A stretch of DNA of 64,000 nt from Flavobacteriales bacterium (GCA_025451235.1 JANWKT010000014.1:62001-126000); one strand, 5' to 3'; shown: positions 9,039-17,357, counted from the first letter of the stretch. Program-made: numbers and translations. The notes: a model not told the origin generated them from the sequence alone.

Positions 9039-9401
9039 TCATTCCTTTACTCTTTCATTCTTTACAAGGGCTAGGTAATCATCTTCGAGGTTGAGATAGC
9101 CATATTCATAGCAGAAATAATAAGTGTTACCTGTTTTGGTTGTATATATACTTGTATAGAAACTAAAGTTAAATCCTTTCAGCACCAGCTTCTCTTTAGG
9201 GATCTTTGCTTTCCCATTTGGGGTAAGTTCTGCCAATATCCTTCTGTTGCGTCGCAAAATATTATTGATGTTCCTGACCAGGTTGTTGACATCCTTATTA
9301 AGTTTATTATTATAGTTATTCCGACAGAGATCATTACAAAATTTCTTGTCGACTCTTCCGATAAGTATTTCGCCGCAATCCAAACATATTTTGTCTGCCA
9401 T
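9039..9401 (-). CDS. Small putative zinc-ribbon protein
   Basis: About 120 residues, beginning MADKICLDCGE when the internal ATG is used; an ATG four codons earlier is possible. Two Cys pairs (CLDCG near the start and FCNDLC about 20 residues later) form a likely treble-clef or zinc-ribbon knuckle. A basic segment rich in Asn/Arg and a C-terminal half with aromatic residues follow. The pattern matches small uncharacterised Bacteroidota zinc-finger proteins; a role in nucleic-acid or protein binding is a guess. It is transcribed in the same direction as the methyltransferase-like gene upstream, with a 37-base gap. Confidence 0.6.
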   Translation of the reverse strand: MADKICLDCGEILIGRVDKKFCNDLCRNNYNNKLNKDVNNLVRNINNILRRNRRILAELTPNGKAKIPKEKLVLKGFNFSFYTSIYTTKTGNTYYFCYEYGYLNLEDDYLALVKNERVKE

Positions 9402-9438
9402 AAAACGGGGCAATTGGTAGGATGAAAGTACATAAAAA

Positions 9439-10119
9439 CTATTTTCTTACAACTAAAACACGATTATTTTCCTCTATCTCGTAAAAGGTTACTTCTGCTA
9501 TTTCATGGCCTTTTTTCCGGCGGAGAAATTCAAGTATACCATCAAACTTCGATTGCAGGCCGGTGTTGGAGATCATTATATTAAAGTAGATCCAGCCTCC
9601 CTGATCCAAGATATGGATCAACCGTTGAACGAAATCATTCGTGAGGAATGGATCCGGGACCAATTCATTGATGAAAATGTCAATACAGATCATGTCATAT
9701 ATAGCTGGAGAATTGTTGATATAATCAATCGCATCCATTTGAATGATATCTATCGGCTTATATTGATCAATATTGAACTCTAACTTAGCAATATCAATGA
9801 TTACAGGATCAATTTCAATAACCGTTATCGGAGCAATGGACCCATAATCTCTTCGTAAGATCTCCACAATGCTTCCACCTCCTAACCCTAACATCAATAC
9901 TTGTTGGGGAAGATGGTTCTTTAAATGGGATTTTTTAAATACTGCCTGAAAGACTTTGTGAAGGCTGCTATATGAATAATTGACCCGTTGTGTGTTGAGC
10001 ACTTTTCTTCCATTGACCAGGGCTATTGTCAGTTCTCCACTCAAGAGACTCTCGTATTTTTTTAATGGAATGTCCCAAAAATAGCTGGCCATCGATTTTA
10101 TAAGTCTCCCGGGCTTCAT
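9439..10119 (-). CDS. Spermidine-synthase-like methyltransferase-fold protein
   Basis: A Rossmann-fold protein of about 226 residues from the chosen ATG. The glycine-rich loop is LMLGLGGGSIVEIL, followed by VIEIDPVIIDIAK (acidic residue at the end of strand 2) and a MICIDIFI motif, as in spermidine synthase and related SAM-fold enzymes. The N-terminal beta hairpin (LTIALVNGRKVLNT) and the YSYSSLHKVF segment also fit the SpeE family. An in-frame ATG at 10221 would add 34 residues without family resemblance, so 10119 is preferred. No speD or other polyamine gene is adjacent; this branch may not make spermidine. Confidence 0.7.
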   Translation of the reverse strand: MKPGRLIKSMASYFWDIPLKKYESLLSGELTIALVNGRKVLNTQRVNYSYSSLHKVFQAVFKKSHLKNHLPQQVLMLGLGGGSIVEILRRDYGSIAPITVIEIDPVIIDIAKLEFNIDQYKPIDIIQMDAIDYINNSPAIYDMICIDIFINELVPDPFLTNDFVQRLIHILDQGGWIYFNIMISNTGLQSKFDGILEFLRRKKGHEIAEVTFYEIEENNRVLVVRK

Positions 10120-10263
10120 TTTTATGCTAGATGCAAAATAACTGTTAATTTTTATTTTTTTTCGACTTAAATCGGTGTAGTACTGGTGAAATAATAGGTT
10201 GAAAAACAGAAAATTAATCAAATATTGAAATTTTCCAAAATCAACCGGTCAATCTATATCGAT

Positions 10264-10292
10264 TTGGTAGTTCGAAAATATTTATACCTTTG
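10264..10292 (+). promoter_or_regulatory. Candidate promoter of a small untranslated transcript
   Basis: TTG (10264-10266), 18 nt and TACCTTTG (10285-10292) form a good Bacteroidota promoter. No plus-strand coding region follows before the terminator at 10352-10384. Confidence 0.55.
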
Positions 10293-10298
10293 CCCTAC

Positions 10299-10386
10299 AT
10301 TTTTACTAGAAATTATAAGAATTTATATAAAATCTTGATTTGGGTTGGTTTGAGATTACCCCTGCTTTCTGCGGGGGTTTTCTCAT
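10299..10386 (+). ncRNA. Candidate small RNA or terminated leader
   Basis: A stretch of about 88 bases between the promoter at 10264-10292 and a strong hairpin at 10352-10384 contains no ATG, and the downstream FKBP gene has its own promoter at 10437-10444. This is the arrangement expected of a small independent RNA, or of an attenuated leader of the FKBP gene. It does not resemble a tRNA or any riboswitch I know. Expression is untested. Confidence 0.35.
10352..10384 (+). terminator. Intrinsic terminator, plus-strand orientation
   Basis: CCCCTGC/GCGGGGG stem (10359-10365 with 10371-10377), extended by GAGA/TCTC outside, followed by a T-rich run. The T-rich side is only on the plus strand. 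Confidence 0.7.
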
Positions 10387-10436
10387 TTTATAGGGTTCAG
10401 ATGTAGGGGTGAAGGTTCGTAACTGTACATTATTAT

Positions 10437-10444
10437 TATATTTG
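10437..10444 (+). promoter_or_regulatory. Candidate -7 element for the FKBP gene
   Basis: TATATTTG is an exact match to TAnnTTTG, 19 bases before the ATG of the FKBP lipoprotein gene. No clear TTG box is visible at the expected upstream distance. Confidence 0.5.
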
Positions 10445-10463
10445 TGAAATTTAATTTTAGAAA

Positions 10464-11168
10464 ATGAAAAAATTATTGGTACTAACATTCGCAGCATCAG
10501 TTATGCTTGCCTGTGGTAATAAAAAAGAGGGTAAAGGAGATTATAAACTGGAAACCTTTGAACAGAAATTAAGTTATGCCGTGGGCTATGATGTAACCAG
10601 GTCTATCAAAAAAATGGACGTAAAACTGGATAAAGACCTGATGTACAAAGGAATTATAGATGCGCTTACCGATAGCGCCAGCAAGCCATTGATGACAAAT
10701 GAGGAAATGGAACTGGTTTTCCAGGAGCTCCAAAAAAGAAATATGGCCAATATGCAACAACAGCAGTCTGACCAGGCAGCTCCAAACAGAGCTAAAGGAC
10801 AGGAATTTGCTGCCAAACAAATGGCCGAGAACCCTGCAATGAAGCAAACCCCTTCAGGATTGGTATATTTAGCCATCAAAGAAGGATCGGGTAAAAAACC
10901 TGGAGCGGAAAGTGTAGTGGATGTGAATTATACCGGGATGTTGATAGATGGAACCATTTTCGACAAAACAGAAGGTAAACCTGCCACCTTTAAAGTAAAT
11001 GAGGTAATACCTGGATGGACAGAAGGATTACAAATGATGTCTGAAGGCGCCATTTATAAATTGATCATTCCGTCTGAACTTGCCTATGGTACCAATCCTC
11101 CTCCGGGAACTCCTATACAGCCAGGAAGTACACTTGTATTTGAAGTGGAGCTACTAAAAGTAAAATAG
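10464..11168 (+). CDS. FKBP-type peptidyl-prolyl cis-trans isomerase, lipoprotein
   Basis: A 234-residue periplasm-facing lipoprotein. The signal ends in the lipobox MLACG (Cys17). The N-terminal helical dimerisation segment (FKBP_N-like, about residues 30-110, with LSYAVGYDVTRSIK) is followed by a Q/A-rich linker and an FKBP catalytic domain (about 125-233). That domain contains VDVNYTGMLIDGTIFDKT, VIPGWTEGLQMM and IIPSELAYGT, which match the Mip/FkpA family. It probably acts as a folding catalyst for envelope proteins. It is flanked by its own promoter and a strong terminator, so it should be monocistronic. Confidence 0.92.
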   Translation: MKKLLVLTFAASVMLACGNKKEGKGDYKLETFEQKLSYAVGYDVTRSIKKMDVKLDKDLMYKGIIDALTDSASKPLMTNEEMELVFQELQKRNMANMQQQQSDQAAPNRAKGQEFAAKQMAENPAMKQTPSGLVYLAIKEGSGKKPGAESVVDVNYTGMLIDGTIFDKTEGKPATFKVNEVIPGWTEGLQMMSEGAIYKLIIPSELAYGTNPPPGTPIQPGSTLVFEVELLKVK

Positions 11169-11191
11169 AGATTTTAAGACATACAAATATT

Positions 11192-11224
11192 AAAAAAGCC
11201 CTCTTGCTAAAAGGGGGCTTTTTT
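11192..11224. terminator. Bidirectional intrinsic terminator between FKBP and glmM
   Basis: A 14-bp stem (11192-11205 with 11211-11224) of A6-GCCCTCTT and AAGGGGGC-T6, five-base loop. It lies at the junction of two convergent genes and overlaps the glmM stop codon by two bases. Confidence 0.85.
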
Positions 11225-12620
11225 ATTTGCCGATCACTTCCATTATTTTTTTCTTCATTTCAGTGGCCAGTTGATCTGCTTTTTCTGCAGAGTTTCCTTC
11301 TGTATATATTCTGATGATCGGTTCTGTATTGGATTTTCTTAAATGGATCCATCCGTCTTCCAAATCGATCTTTACCCCATCCACGGTATTGATTTGAGCA
11401 TGGTGATAGACAGCCTCCATTTTCTTCAGCAGATCATCTACATTTATTTTTTCGTTCAACTCAATCTTGTTTTTCGACATGAAATAAGCGGGTAACTGGC
11501 TTTTTATTTCGGTCATCTTTTTATTTTTTTCTGCATAATAGCTGAGGAAAATAGCAAGGCCTGCTAAAGCATCTCTGCCATAATGAAGATCAGGAACGAT
11601 GATCCCTCCATTCCCTTCACCACCGATAACGGCTTGGGTATCCTTCATTTTCTTTACCACATTCACTTCACCAACAGCAGCAGCTTCATATGAATATCCA
11701 TACTTTTTAGTAACATCGGCCAATGCCCTCGAAGAAGATAAGTTAGACACCGTATTCCCCCCTTTTCGGGATAATATATAATCAGCTACTGAAACAAGGG
11801 TGTATTCTTCTCCAAACATAGATCCATCTTCTGAAACAAAAGCCAATCGATCCACATCCGGATCAACCACAATGCCCAGGTTTGCTTTTTTATCTTTAAC
11901 CACCTGGGAAATTTCCTGAAGATGTTCGGCCAAAGGTTCTGGATTATGGGCAAAATTACCGGTGGGTTCGCAGTTGATTTGATAAACATTTGTTACACCC
12001 AGTTCTTTCAAAAGCAATGGAATCGCAATCCCACCAGTAGAGTTAACGGCATCTACAACTACTGATATATTGGCTTGTTGGATGGCCTGTTGATTGACAT
12101 AGGGGAGTTGAAGGATCTTATCGATATGCTCTGCTATGAATCCACCTACGTGCTCTGTAATTTTACCTATACGATCTACCTCTGCATATTGGAATTTGGC
12201 TTTTTCGGCTAGTTGGATCAGTTCTCTTCCCTCAGCATCAGAAATAAATTCCCCTTTTTCGTTGAGTAGTTTTAGTGCATTCCATTGTGCCGGGTTATGA
12301 CTTGCAGTTATGATGATTCCGCCTTGGGCTTTGAAATGGGTAACTGCCATTTCAACGGATGGCGTAGTTGACAACCCAAGATCGATCACATCTATTCCCA
12401 ATGCAATGATGGTATTTGAAACAAGACTGCTTACCAGAGAACCGGAGGTTCGGGCATCCCTGCCAATAATAATTTTGACAGATGGATGCTGTACTGATTT
12501 TTTTATAATATAGCTTCCATAGGCGGATGCAAAACTTACAATATCTACCGGAGTTAAATTATCTCCTGGCTGACCACCAATTGTACCGCGGATGCCAGAT
12601 ATGGATTTGATGAGTGTCAT
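11223..12620 (-). CDS. glmM: Phosphoglucosamine mutase (phosphohexomutase family)
   Basis: An alpha-D-phosphohexomutase of 465 residues. The phosphoserine loop TASHNP places the catalytic serine at residue 107. The metal-binding loop is DPDVDRLAF, the sugar-binding loop GGEGNGG, and the C-terminal phosphate-binding loop RKSNTEPIIR. This combination is what Bacteroidota GlmM/phosphomannomutase-type enzymes show. The likely role is glucosamine-6-P to glucosamine-1-P for UDP-GlcNAc, but phosphomannomutase activity cannot be excluded. It is not next to cdaA, which is a common partner in Firmicutes but lies 20 kb away here. Confidence 0.88.
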   Translation of the reverse strand: MTLIKSISGIRGTIGGQPGDNLTPVDIVSFASAYGSYIIKKSVQHPSVKIIIGRDARTSGSLVSSLVSNTIIALGIDVIDLGLSTTPSVEMAVTHFKAQGGIIITASHNPAQWNALKLLNEKGEFISDAEGRELIQLAEKAKFQYAEVDRIGKITEHVGGFIAEHIDKILQLPYVNQQAIQQANISVVVDAVNSTGGIAIPLLLKELGVTNVYQINCEPTGNFAHNPEPLAEHLQEISQVVKDKKANLGIVVDPDVDRLAFVSEDGSMFGEEYTLVSVADYILSRKGGNTVSNLSSSRALADVTKKYGYSYEAAAVGEVNVVKKMKDTQAVIGGEGNGGIIVPDLHYGRDALAGLAIFLSYYAEKNKKMTEIKSQLPAYFMSKNKIELNEKINVDDLLKKMEAVYHHAQINTVDGVKIDLEDGWIHLRKSNTEPIIRIYTEGNSAEKADQLATEMKKKIMEVIGK

Positions 12621-12726
12621 ACTACACGATCAGGGATTTTACAGCAAAGTAATGAATGTTATGAACTTAACCAGTGGCGGAATATATAATTATTTGAATA
12701 TAAGTACGTTGACTTTAACCCTTTTT

Positions 12727-12756
12727 TTGAAGTTTATAGAATTATTGCTATTTTTG
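12727..12756 (+). promoter_or_regulatory. Promoter of the T9SS protein gene at 12786
   Basis: TTG at 12727-12729, 19-nt spacer, TATTTTTG at 12749-12756. This is one of the cleanest -33/-7 pairs in the window, 29 bases before the ATG. Confidence 0.6.
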
Positions 12757-12785
12757 TAACTGTAATTAACACCAAATTTTATTTT

Positions 12786-13811
12786 ATGAGAAAAATAGCT
12801 TTACTCGGAGTAGGATTGTTTATGAGTTTTTCCTTAGCAAATGCTCAGGACACCCTGATTTTTGAAGATTTTAATGATACCATTATTGGTAGTGAATTAG
12901 ATGATTTTATTGATTTAAATTATCCAAATGCCATTGTAGGTGATACCATGTGGTATAGCTATGATGAGGACAACCTTCCGGATCAGAGTGGAGCAAGTCG
13001 CCCAGATAACTGGTACTTAGTGGGTGGTGGATTTTATGGAGCCGATACATTGGACATCTGCTTAATGTCAAGCAGCTGGACCTTGGATCCAAATCCGGTA
13101 AAAAACTGGTTCATATTGCCAGCTATCCAAATTACGGACGGTGCAAGTGCCTGGTTGAAATGGAAATCTGCCCCAAGACAAACCCCTTTGTACCTGGATG
13201 GTTATAAAATTTTGATCTCCACCGGAGACAATGACCTTCCATCGTTTACCAATACCGTATTTACTGCTGCGGAATATGAGACAGGAACAGAAAACAACGG
13301 AAACAATTATGCATTGTATACCTTCTCTTCCGGATGGGTTCATGGATTAGATGGAAATTATATTGACTGTACCGGATGTTTAGATGATCCAGATTCAGCA
13401 AGATTTATTGGTATCCAAAGACCAGACTCTATTAGCTTGGCTGCTTACGATAACCAGATGATCTATATTGCATTCCTGCATGAAACAGTGGATGACAACC
13501 TGATCAGCATTGACGATATTTTGGTAATTGAAAATACGGATATATTCTTTGATGTTGAGCAATTACCTGATTTTGCAGGTTCAGTTTATCCTAACCCTGC
13601 TTCTGATTATATCAATGTCACTTTTGATATTGAAACCTATCATAACGCAAGTGTACAAATGATGAATAACAGCGGACAAATCATTTATACGTCTCCGCTG
13701 ACAGAACAAAATCACAGGATCAGCCTTCAGAATGTGGCCAGCGGAGTTTACTATGTAAAACTTTTAGCTGACGAAGGTACGATGGTAAGAAAGATTGTGG
13801 TTACCAAATAA
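12786..13811 (+). CDS. T9SS-secreted protein with choice-of-anchor-type domain
   Basis: A 341-residue secreted protein. The signal peptide ends near LANAQ (residue 21). The central part resembles the choice-of-anchor J / cleaved-adhesin beta-sandwich: it begins with a FEDFND motif and contains a NWFILPAIQI strand and a conserved FIGIQRPDS-like segment. The last 75 residues form a T9SS type A sorting domain (VYPNPASDYI ... GVYYVKLLADEG ... RKIVVTK). It is expected to be exported by the type IX system and attached to or released from the surface. It has its own promoter and terminator. Substrate or ligand unknown. Confidence 0.88.
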   Translation: MRKIALLGVGLFMSFSLANAQDTLIFEDFNDTIIGSELDDFIDLNYPNAIVGDTMWYSYDEDNLPDQSGASRPDNWYLVGGGFYGADTLDICLMSSSWTLDPNPVKNWFILPAIQITDGASAWLKWKSAPRQTPLYLDGYKILISTGDNDLPSFTNTVFTAAEYETGTENNGNNYALYTFSSGWVHGLDGNYIDCTGCLDDPDSARFIGIQRPDSISLAAYDNQMIYIAFLHETVDDNLISIDDILVIENTDIFFDVEQLPDFAGSVYPNPASDYINVTFDIETYHNASVQMMNNSGQIIYTSPLTEQNHRISLQNVASGVYYVKLLADEGTMVRKIVVTK

Positions 13812-13835
13812 GCACTCGACCATATTTATATACAG

Positions 13836-13871
13836 AAGCCTCCTGACTACAGATCAGGAGGCTTTTTTTTT
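13836..13871 (+). terminator. Intrinsic terminator after the T9SS gene
   Basis: Perfect 11-bp stem AAGCCTCCTGA/TCAGGAGGCTT with a 7-base loop, followed by nine T residues. Confidence 0.92.
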
Positions 13872-13890
13872 ACCTGAAAGCGCCCAACGG

Positions 13891-13908
13891 TCCTGATAGG
13901 TATCGGGA
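13891..13908. repeat. TCCTGATAGGTATCGGGA palindrome
   Basis: An 18-base imperfect palindrome in the spacer before the TPR gene. It belongs to the same family as 54572-54589, 56914-56931 and 60059-60076. Confidence 0.55.
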
Positions 13909-14022
13909 ACATGCAAGGCGCCCATGGAATAAGCCCAAAAAAGGACAATAAAACCGCGTTAATCTTGTTTAAATCTTTTAATAAACCCCAGAAGGTGCAG
14001 AGCCCCAAAAATTGTATTTATC

Positions 14023-14030
14023 TATATTTG
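14023..14030 (+). promoter_or_regulatory. Candidate -7 element for the TPR-comA-aroE run
   Basis: TATATTTG, exact TAnnTTTG match, 24 bases before the TPR protein ATG. It is the only good promoter candidate before the five-gene run ending with aroE. Confidence 0.5.
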
Positions 14031-14054
14031 TGTTAGGTTTAAATTATTATTGGA

Positions 14055-15464
14055 ATGAGTGGCGATTTTGAACTGGAAAATAACGACGAAATCCAAGGGG
14101 AAGCTGCCCGATTTGAGTCGATGGTCAGAAAAAACGAATCTAAGTTTTATGATGTTGACCAGATACGCGACCTGATTGATCATTATCTTGGGAAAAATAG
14201 CCTGGCATGGGCCGAAAAAGCATTGGAATGGGGATTGAGGTTACATCCTAATTCTTCCGAATTAAAACTGGCCCGGGTAATTCTACTATATAAAAACAAT
14301 AAATTCAGGGAAGCTTTAAAATATATCAGGGAAATTGAGCATGTGGAAGAAGGGAATGCGGAGATACTTTTATATAAAGCTGAAATTTATTCTGAACTGG
14401 ATGAGCATACCAAAGCCATTGAAGCTTTTGAAGAGGCCATTAAATATGCCAACCACGAGGATCTATGTTATATCTATGTTGATATTAGCGCTGAACTGCA
14501 TATTGTTGGAGAAAATGAAAAGGCCCGGGATTATCTGAGAAAATCCATAGAATTAAATCCATACAATGACCTGGCGTATGTTGACCTTATCTTTTCATAC
14601 CAAATGGATGGATTTAGCGAAGAAGCTGCTACCTATTTTCAACAGCAGATAGATAAAGATCCGTACAATGAAAAAGCCTGGTATTTTTTAGGAGTTGCCC
14701 TCCAAGATATGGAGTTGGTGGAGAAGGCGATAGAGGCTTATGACTATGCAATTGTGATCAAGGAAGATTATGTAGAGGCTTATTTTCAGAAAGCATTTGC
14801 TTATAAAATTTTAGACTACCATAAAAACGCAATTCAGGTGTTGAAGGAAGCGCTGAGATTTGATATAGACAAACCCAGGTTATATTACGAAATTGGAGAA
14901 AGCTACGAAGAGTTGCATGAGTATGAAAAAGCCATTGAGAACTATCAGGAAGCGTTGAAGATTTATGAGGAATTCCCGGATGCGTGGATCGGTATTGGAA
15001 TTTGTTTAGGGGAATTAGGAAAGGGCAAAGAAGGACTTGAATATGTGAAAAAGGGATATAATATGGACCCGGATAACCTGCATTACCGTTTGATCTATGC
15101 AGATACCCTGGGCGATCAACGACATTTTGCGGATGCTGAACAGATCTATGAAAAACTGTCGGAAGATTATCCCAACATCAATGAAGTATGGCTTGACTAT
15201 TCTGAATTGTTTTATAAAATGGAGGACATGGACATGGCCATTAGCCATACTGCGGAAGGAATAAAGAACATACCGGATGATGTTTCCTTAAAATACCGCA
15301 TGGCCGGCTATTTGTATGAGGGTGGTTACCAGGAAGATGCAAAACAAATGTTGCATTCAGCCCTTGCGGAAAACAAGGAAAAGGTTACAGAATTCTATGA
15401 ATTTTTCCCCGTCCTTGAAAAAGATGCTAATATTGTAGCGATTATCAACCAATACCAAAACTAG
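14055..15464 (+). CDS. Tetratricopeptide repeat protein
   Basis: A 469-residue protein without a signal peptide or transmembrane segment, therefore probably cytoplasmic. From about residue 50 to 440 it consists of roughly a dozen 34-residue TPR units with the usual W/L-G-A-Y-A-P spacing (for example AWYFLGVALQDMELVEKAIEAY and RLYYEIGESYEELHEYEKAI, each shown here in part). It is very acidic. It lies four bases upstream of the ComA-like gene and probably heads that transcript. A protein-protein scaffold role is typical for the fold; the partner is unknown. Confidence 0.88.
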   Translation: MSGDFELENNDEIQGEAARFESMVRKNESKFYDVDQIRDLIDHYLGKNSLAWAEKALEWGLRLHPNSSELKLARVILLYKNNKFREALKYIREIEHVEEGNAEILLYKAEIYSELDEHTKAIEAFEEAIKYANHEDLCYIYVDISAELHIVGENEKARDYLRKSIELNPYNDLAYVDLIFSYQMDGFSEEAATYFQQQIDKDPYNEKAWYFLGVALQDMELVEKAIEAYDYAIVIKEDYVEAYFQKAFAYKILDYHKNAIQVLKEALRFDIDKPRLYYEIGESYEELHEYEKAIENYQEALKIYEEFPDAWIGIGICLGELGKGKEGLEYVKKGYNMDPDNLHYRLIYADTLGDQRHFADAEQIYEKLSEDYPNINEVWLDYSELFYKMEDMDMAISHTAEGIKNIPDDVSLKYRMAGYLYEGGYQEDAKQMLHSALAENKEKVTEFYEFFPVLEKDANIVAIINQYQN

Positions 15465-15468
15465 TCCA

Positions 15469-16293
15469 ATGATTGAATTACCTCATGTTCCTAAAAGAGG
15501 AGCAAAGCCCCGAAATAAAGGCATTACTATGGTCATGGACAAAGGCTTAAGTCTTCGTCAGGCTGAAGATATGATCAGTGCTTCTGGCCACCTCATAGAT
15601 TTTGTTAAACTTGGCTTTGGAACTTCTTATGTTTCCAGAAATGTAAACGATAAGCTGGCTTTATATAAAAGCGCTGGCATCAGGCCTTACCTGGGAGGAA
15701 CTTTTTTTGAAGCTTTTATGGTGAGAAATATGTTCGATGATTATCTCCGACTAGTAGTGGATAAATTGGGATTGGATGCCATGGAAGTTTCCGACGGATC
15801 TATTCGCATCGACCATGAAAGCAAATGTGGGTATATTTCTAAACTTTCACACCATGGAACTGTATTGAGTGAGGTAGGAAGTAAAGAAGCCGGAATTTTG
15901 ATCTCGCCTAACAAGTGGAAACAAATGATGCATGATGAATTACAAGCGGGTGCATGGAAAGTGATTGCCGAGGCACGAGAAAGCGGAAATGTGGGAATTT
16001 ACAGGCCCAGCGGAAAAGCACACGTAAGCCTGATCAACAAAATATTGAATAAGATCCCACAAGAAGATATTATCTGGGAAGCTCCTATTAAATCGCAACA
16101 GGTTTATTGGATAAAATTACTGGGAGCAGAAGTGAACCTGGGAAATATTGCTCCTGATGAGGTGATCCCTCTGGAAACTCTTCGGTTGGGATTAAGAGGG
16201 GATACTTTTTTTACTTTCCTTCCAAAAGAAATAGCCCAGGTATGGATACCCGAATACAAGGATGATGAAAAGGAAGAAAAAGAAGCTGTATAG
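15469..16293 (+). CDS. comA: Phosphosulfolactate synthase-like protein (ComA family)
   Basis: A 274-residue TIM-barrel protein matching the ComA/PF02679 family, which adds sulfite to phosphoenolpyruvate to give (2R)-phospho-3-sulfolactate, the first step of archaeal coenzyme M synthesis. Readable family blocks include KPRNKGITMVMDKG, IDFVKLGFGTSYV, GIRPYLGGTFFE, MEVSDGSI and a C-terminal GPE-like EVNLGNIAP region. The usual length is about 250, so it is complete. Bacteroidota do not make coenzyme M; in bacteria such genes have been linked to sulfolactate. The product here is inferred. It follows the TPR gene by four bases. Confidence 0.85.
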   Translation: MIELPHVPKRGAKPRNKGITMVMDKGLSLRQAEDMISASGHLIDFVKLGFGTSYVSRNVNDKLALYKSAGIRPYLGGTFFEAFMVRNMFDDYLRLVVDKLGLDAMEVSDGSIRIDHESKCGYISKLSHHGTVLSEVGSKEAGILISPNKWKQMMHDELQAGAWKVIAEARESGNVGIYRPSGKAHVSLINKILNKIPQEDIIWEAPIKSQQVYWIKLLGAEVNLGNIAPDEVIPLETLRLGLRGDTFFTFLPKEIAQVWIPEYKDDEKEEKEAV

Positions 16294-16313
16294 TATAATT
16301 AATACATAACCAA

Positions 16314-16628
16314 ATGAAAGAAGTGACCGTAACCGAACTGAAAGAAATGATGGATAACAAAGAGGATTTTCAGTTGATAGATGTTAGAGAGGAAATAGAA
16401 TTTGATCTCTGTAATTTAGGAGGAGAACTCATCCCTATGGGATCTATTATGGATAACCTGGATAAAATTTCGAAGGATAAGAAAGTAGTGGTGCATTGTA
16501 AAGCCGGGGGAAGAAGTGGCACCATTGTACAAATGCTCACCGCTCAAGGCTACGATAATTTATATAACCTCAAAGGTGGAATATTGGCCTGGTCTGACCA
16601 GATTGATCCTTCAGTTCCTAAATATTAA
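16314..16628 (+). CDS. Rhodanese-like domain protein
   Basis: A single-domain rhodanese of 104 residues. The active-site loop HCKAGGRSG places the persulfide-forming cysteine at residue 62, and the LIDVREEIEFD CH2A-like motif is near residue 21. Such proteins carry or transfer sulfane sulfur. Its position immediately after the sulfite-using ComA-like gene (20-base gap) makes a sulfur-handling partnership plausible but not demonstrated. No fusion or signal peptide. Confidence 0.9.
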   Translation: MKEVTVTELKEMMDNKEDFQLIDVREEIEFDLCNLGGELIPMGSIMDNLDKISKDKKVVVHCKAGGRSGTIVQMLTAQGYDNLYNLKGGILAWSDQIDPSVPKY

Positions 16629-16636
16629 GACGACTG

Positions 16637-17293
16637 ATGGATTTTCTTAAAAGTATTTTAGATTTTTTTCTCCATTTGGATGATCATTTAAAGGAAATGA
16701 TCGCTGATTATGGCCCTTGGATTTATTTGATCCTTTTCCTGATCATTTTTGTGGAAACAGGCTTGGTAGTTATGCCATTTTTACCTGGTGATTCCTTATT
16801 ATTTACTGCTGGCTTATTTGCAAGGGCTGGTGAATTGAATCTTGCCTTATTGCTATTCCTGCTTTTTATTGCAGCGGTGTTAGGAGATAATACCAATTAT
16901 TGGATTGGCAGAAAACTGGGATTAAAAGTGATGAAATGGAAGGTGAGGGGCAGGCCATTGGTGAAACAAAAGTACCTGGACAAAACCAACGAATTTTATG
17001 AGAAACATGGTACAAAGGCCATTATCATGGCCCGTTTTGTTCCCATTGTAAGAACCTTTGCTCCTTTTGTTGCTGGTATCGCCGAAATGAAATACCGCAG
17101 GTTTTTCTCTTATGACGTGTTAGGTGGGATTTTGTGGATTGGAGGTTTAACAACTGCAGGTTATCTTTTAGGAGAAGTGGATTTTATTAGAAATAATATT
17201 GATCTTGTATGTCTAGGAATTGTTTTGTTCTCAGTTTTGCCTATGGTATTTAAATTTGTTCAAGGCAGAATGCAGAAAAAATCGAAACCATGA
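16637..17293 (+). CDS. DedA family membrane protein
   Basis: A 218-residue polytopic membrane protein of the DedA/VTT (SNARE-associated) family. It carries the hallmark FVETGLVVMPFLPGDSLLF block near residue 40, a DNTNYWIGRKLG segment, and the ARFVPIVRTFAPFVAG motif near residue 135, which holds the conserved arginines. Family members act as phospholipid scramblases/flippases such as undecaprenyl-phosphate translocases. It starts eight bases after the rhodanese gene and is in the same run as aroE; the reason for the linkage is unclear. Confidence 0.93.
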   Translation: MDFLKSILDFFLHLDDHLKEMIADYGPWIYLILFLIIFVETGLVVMPFLPGDSLLFTAGLFARAGELNLALLLFLLFIAAVLGDNTNYWIGRKLGLKVMKWKVRGRPLVKQKYLDKTNEFYEKHGTKAIIMARFVPIVRTFAPFVAGIAEMKYRRFFSYDVLGGILWIGGLTTAGYLLGEVDFIRNNIDLVCLGIVLFSVLPMVFKFVQGRMQKKSKP

Positions 17294-17334
17294 ACCGAGC
17301 CGTCTCGGCTAAGCCGAGATGGCGAGCTCACGAA
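17293..17334. repeat. Intergenic ACCGAGCC...AAGCCGAG element, copy 2
   Basis: A GC-rich hairpin GCCGTCTCGGCT/AGCCGAGATGGC (17299-17323) between the DedA and aroE genes. It shares ordered blocks with 3795-3832. It could also act as a partial terminator inside the operon, but it has no T tract. Confidence 0.5.
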
Positions 17335-17357
17335 TTCAAAAATAAAAAATTAGAACT

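Noticed and set aside
9505-9783. Plus-strand 92-residue open frame
   Set aside because: Entirely antisense to the methyltransferase-like gene, which has clear motifs; no promoter or family support.
10120-10221. N-terminal extension of the methyltransferase-like protein
   Set aside because: The extra 34 residues do not resemble the family, and the ATG at 10119 gives a typical N-terminus.
10299-10386. 6S RNA, tRNA or known riboswitch
   Set aside because: Length and structure do not match 6S RNA; no acceptor/T-arm pairing or CCA; no familiar riboswitch core. Retained only as an unclassified small RNA candidate.
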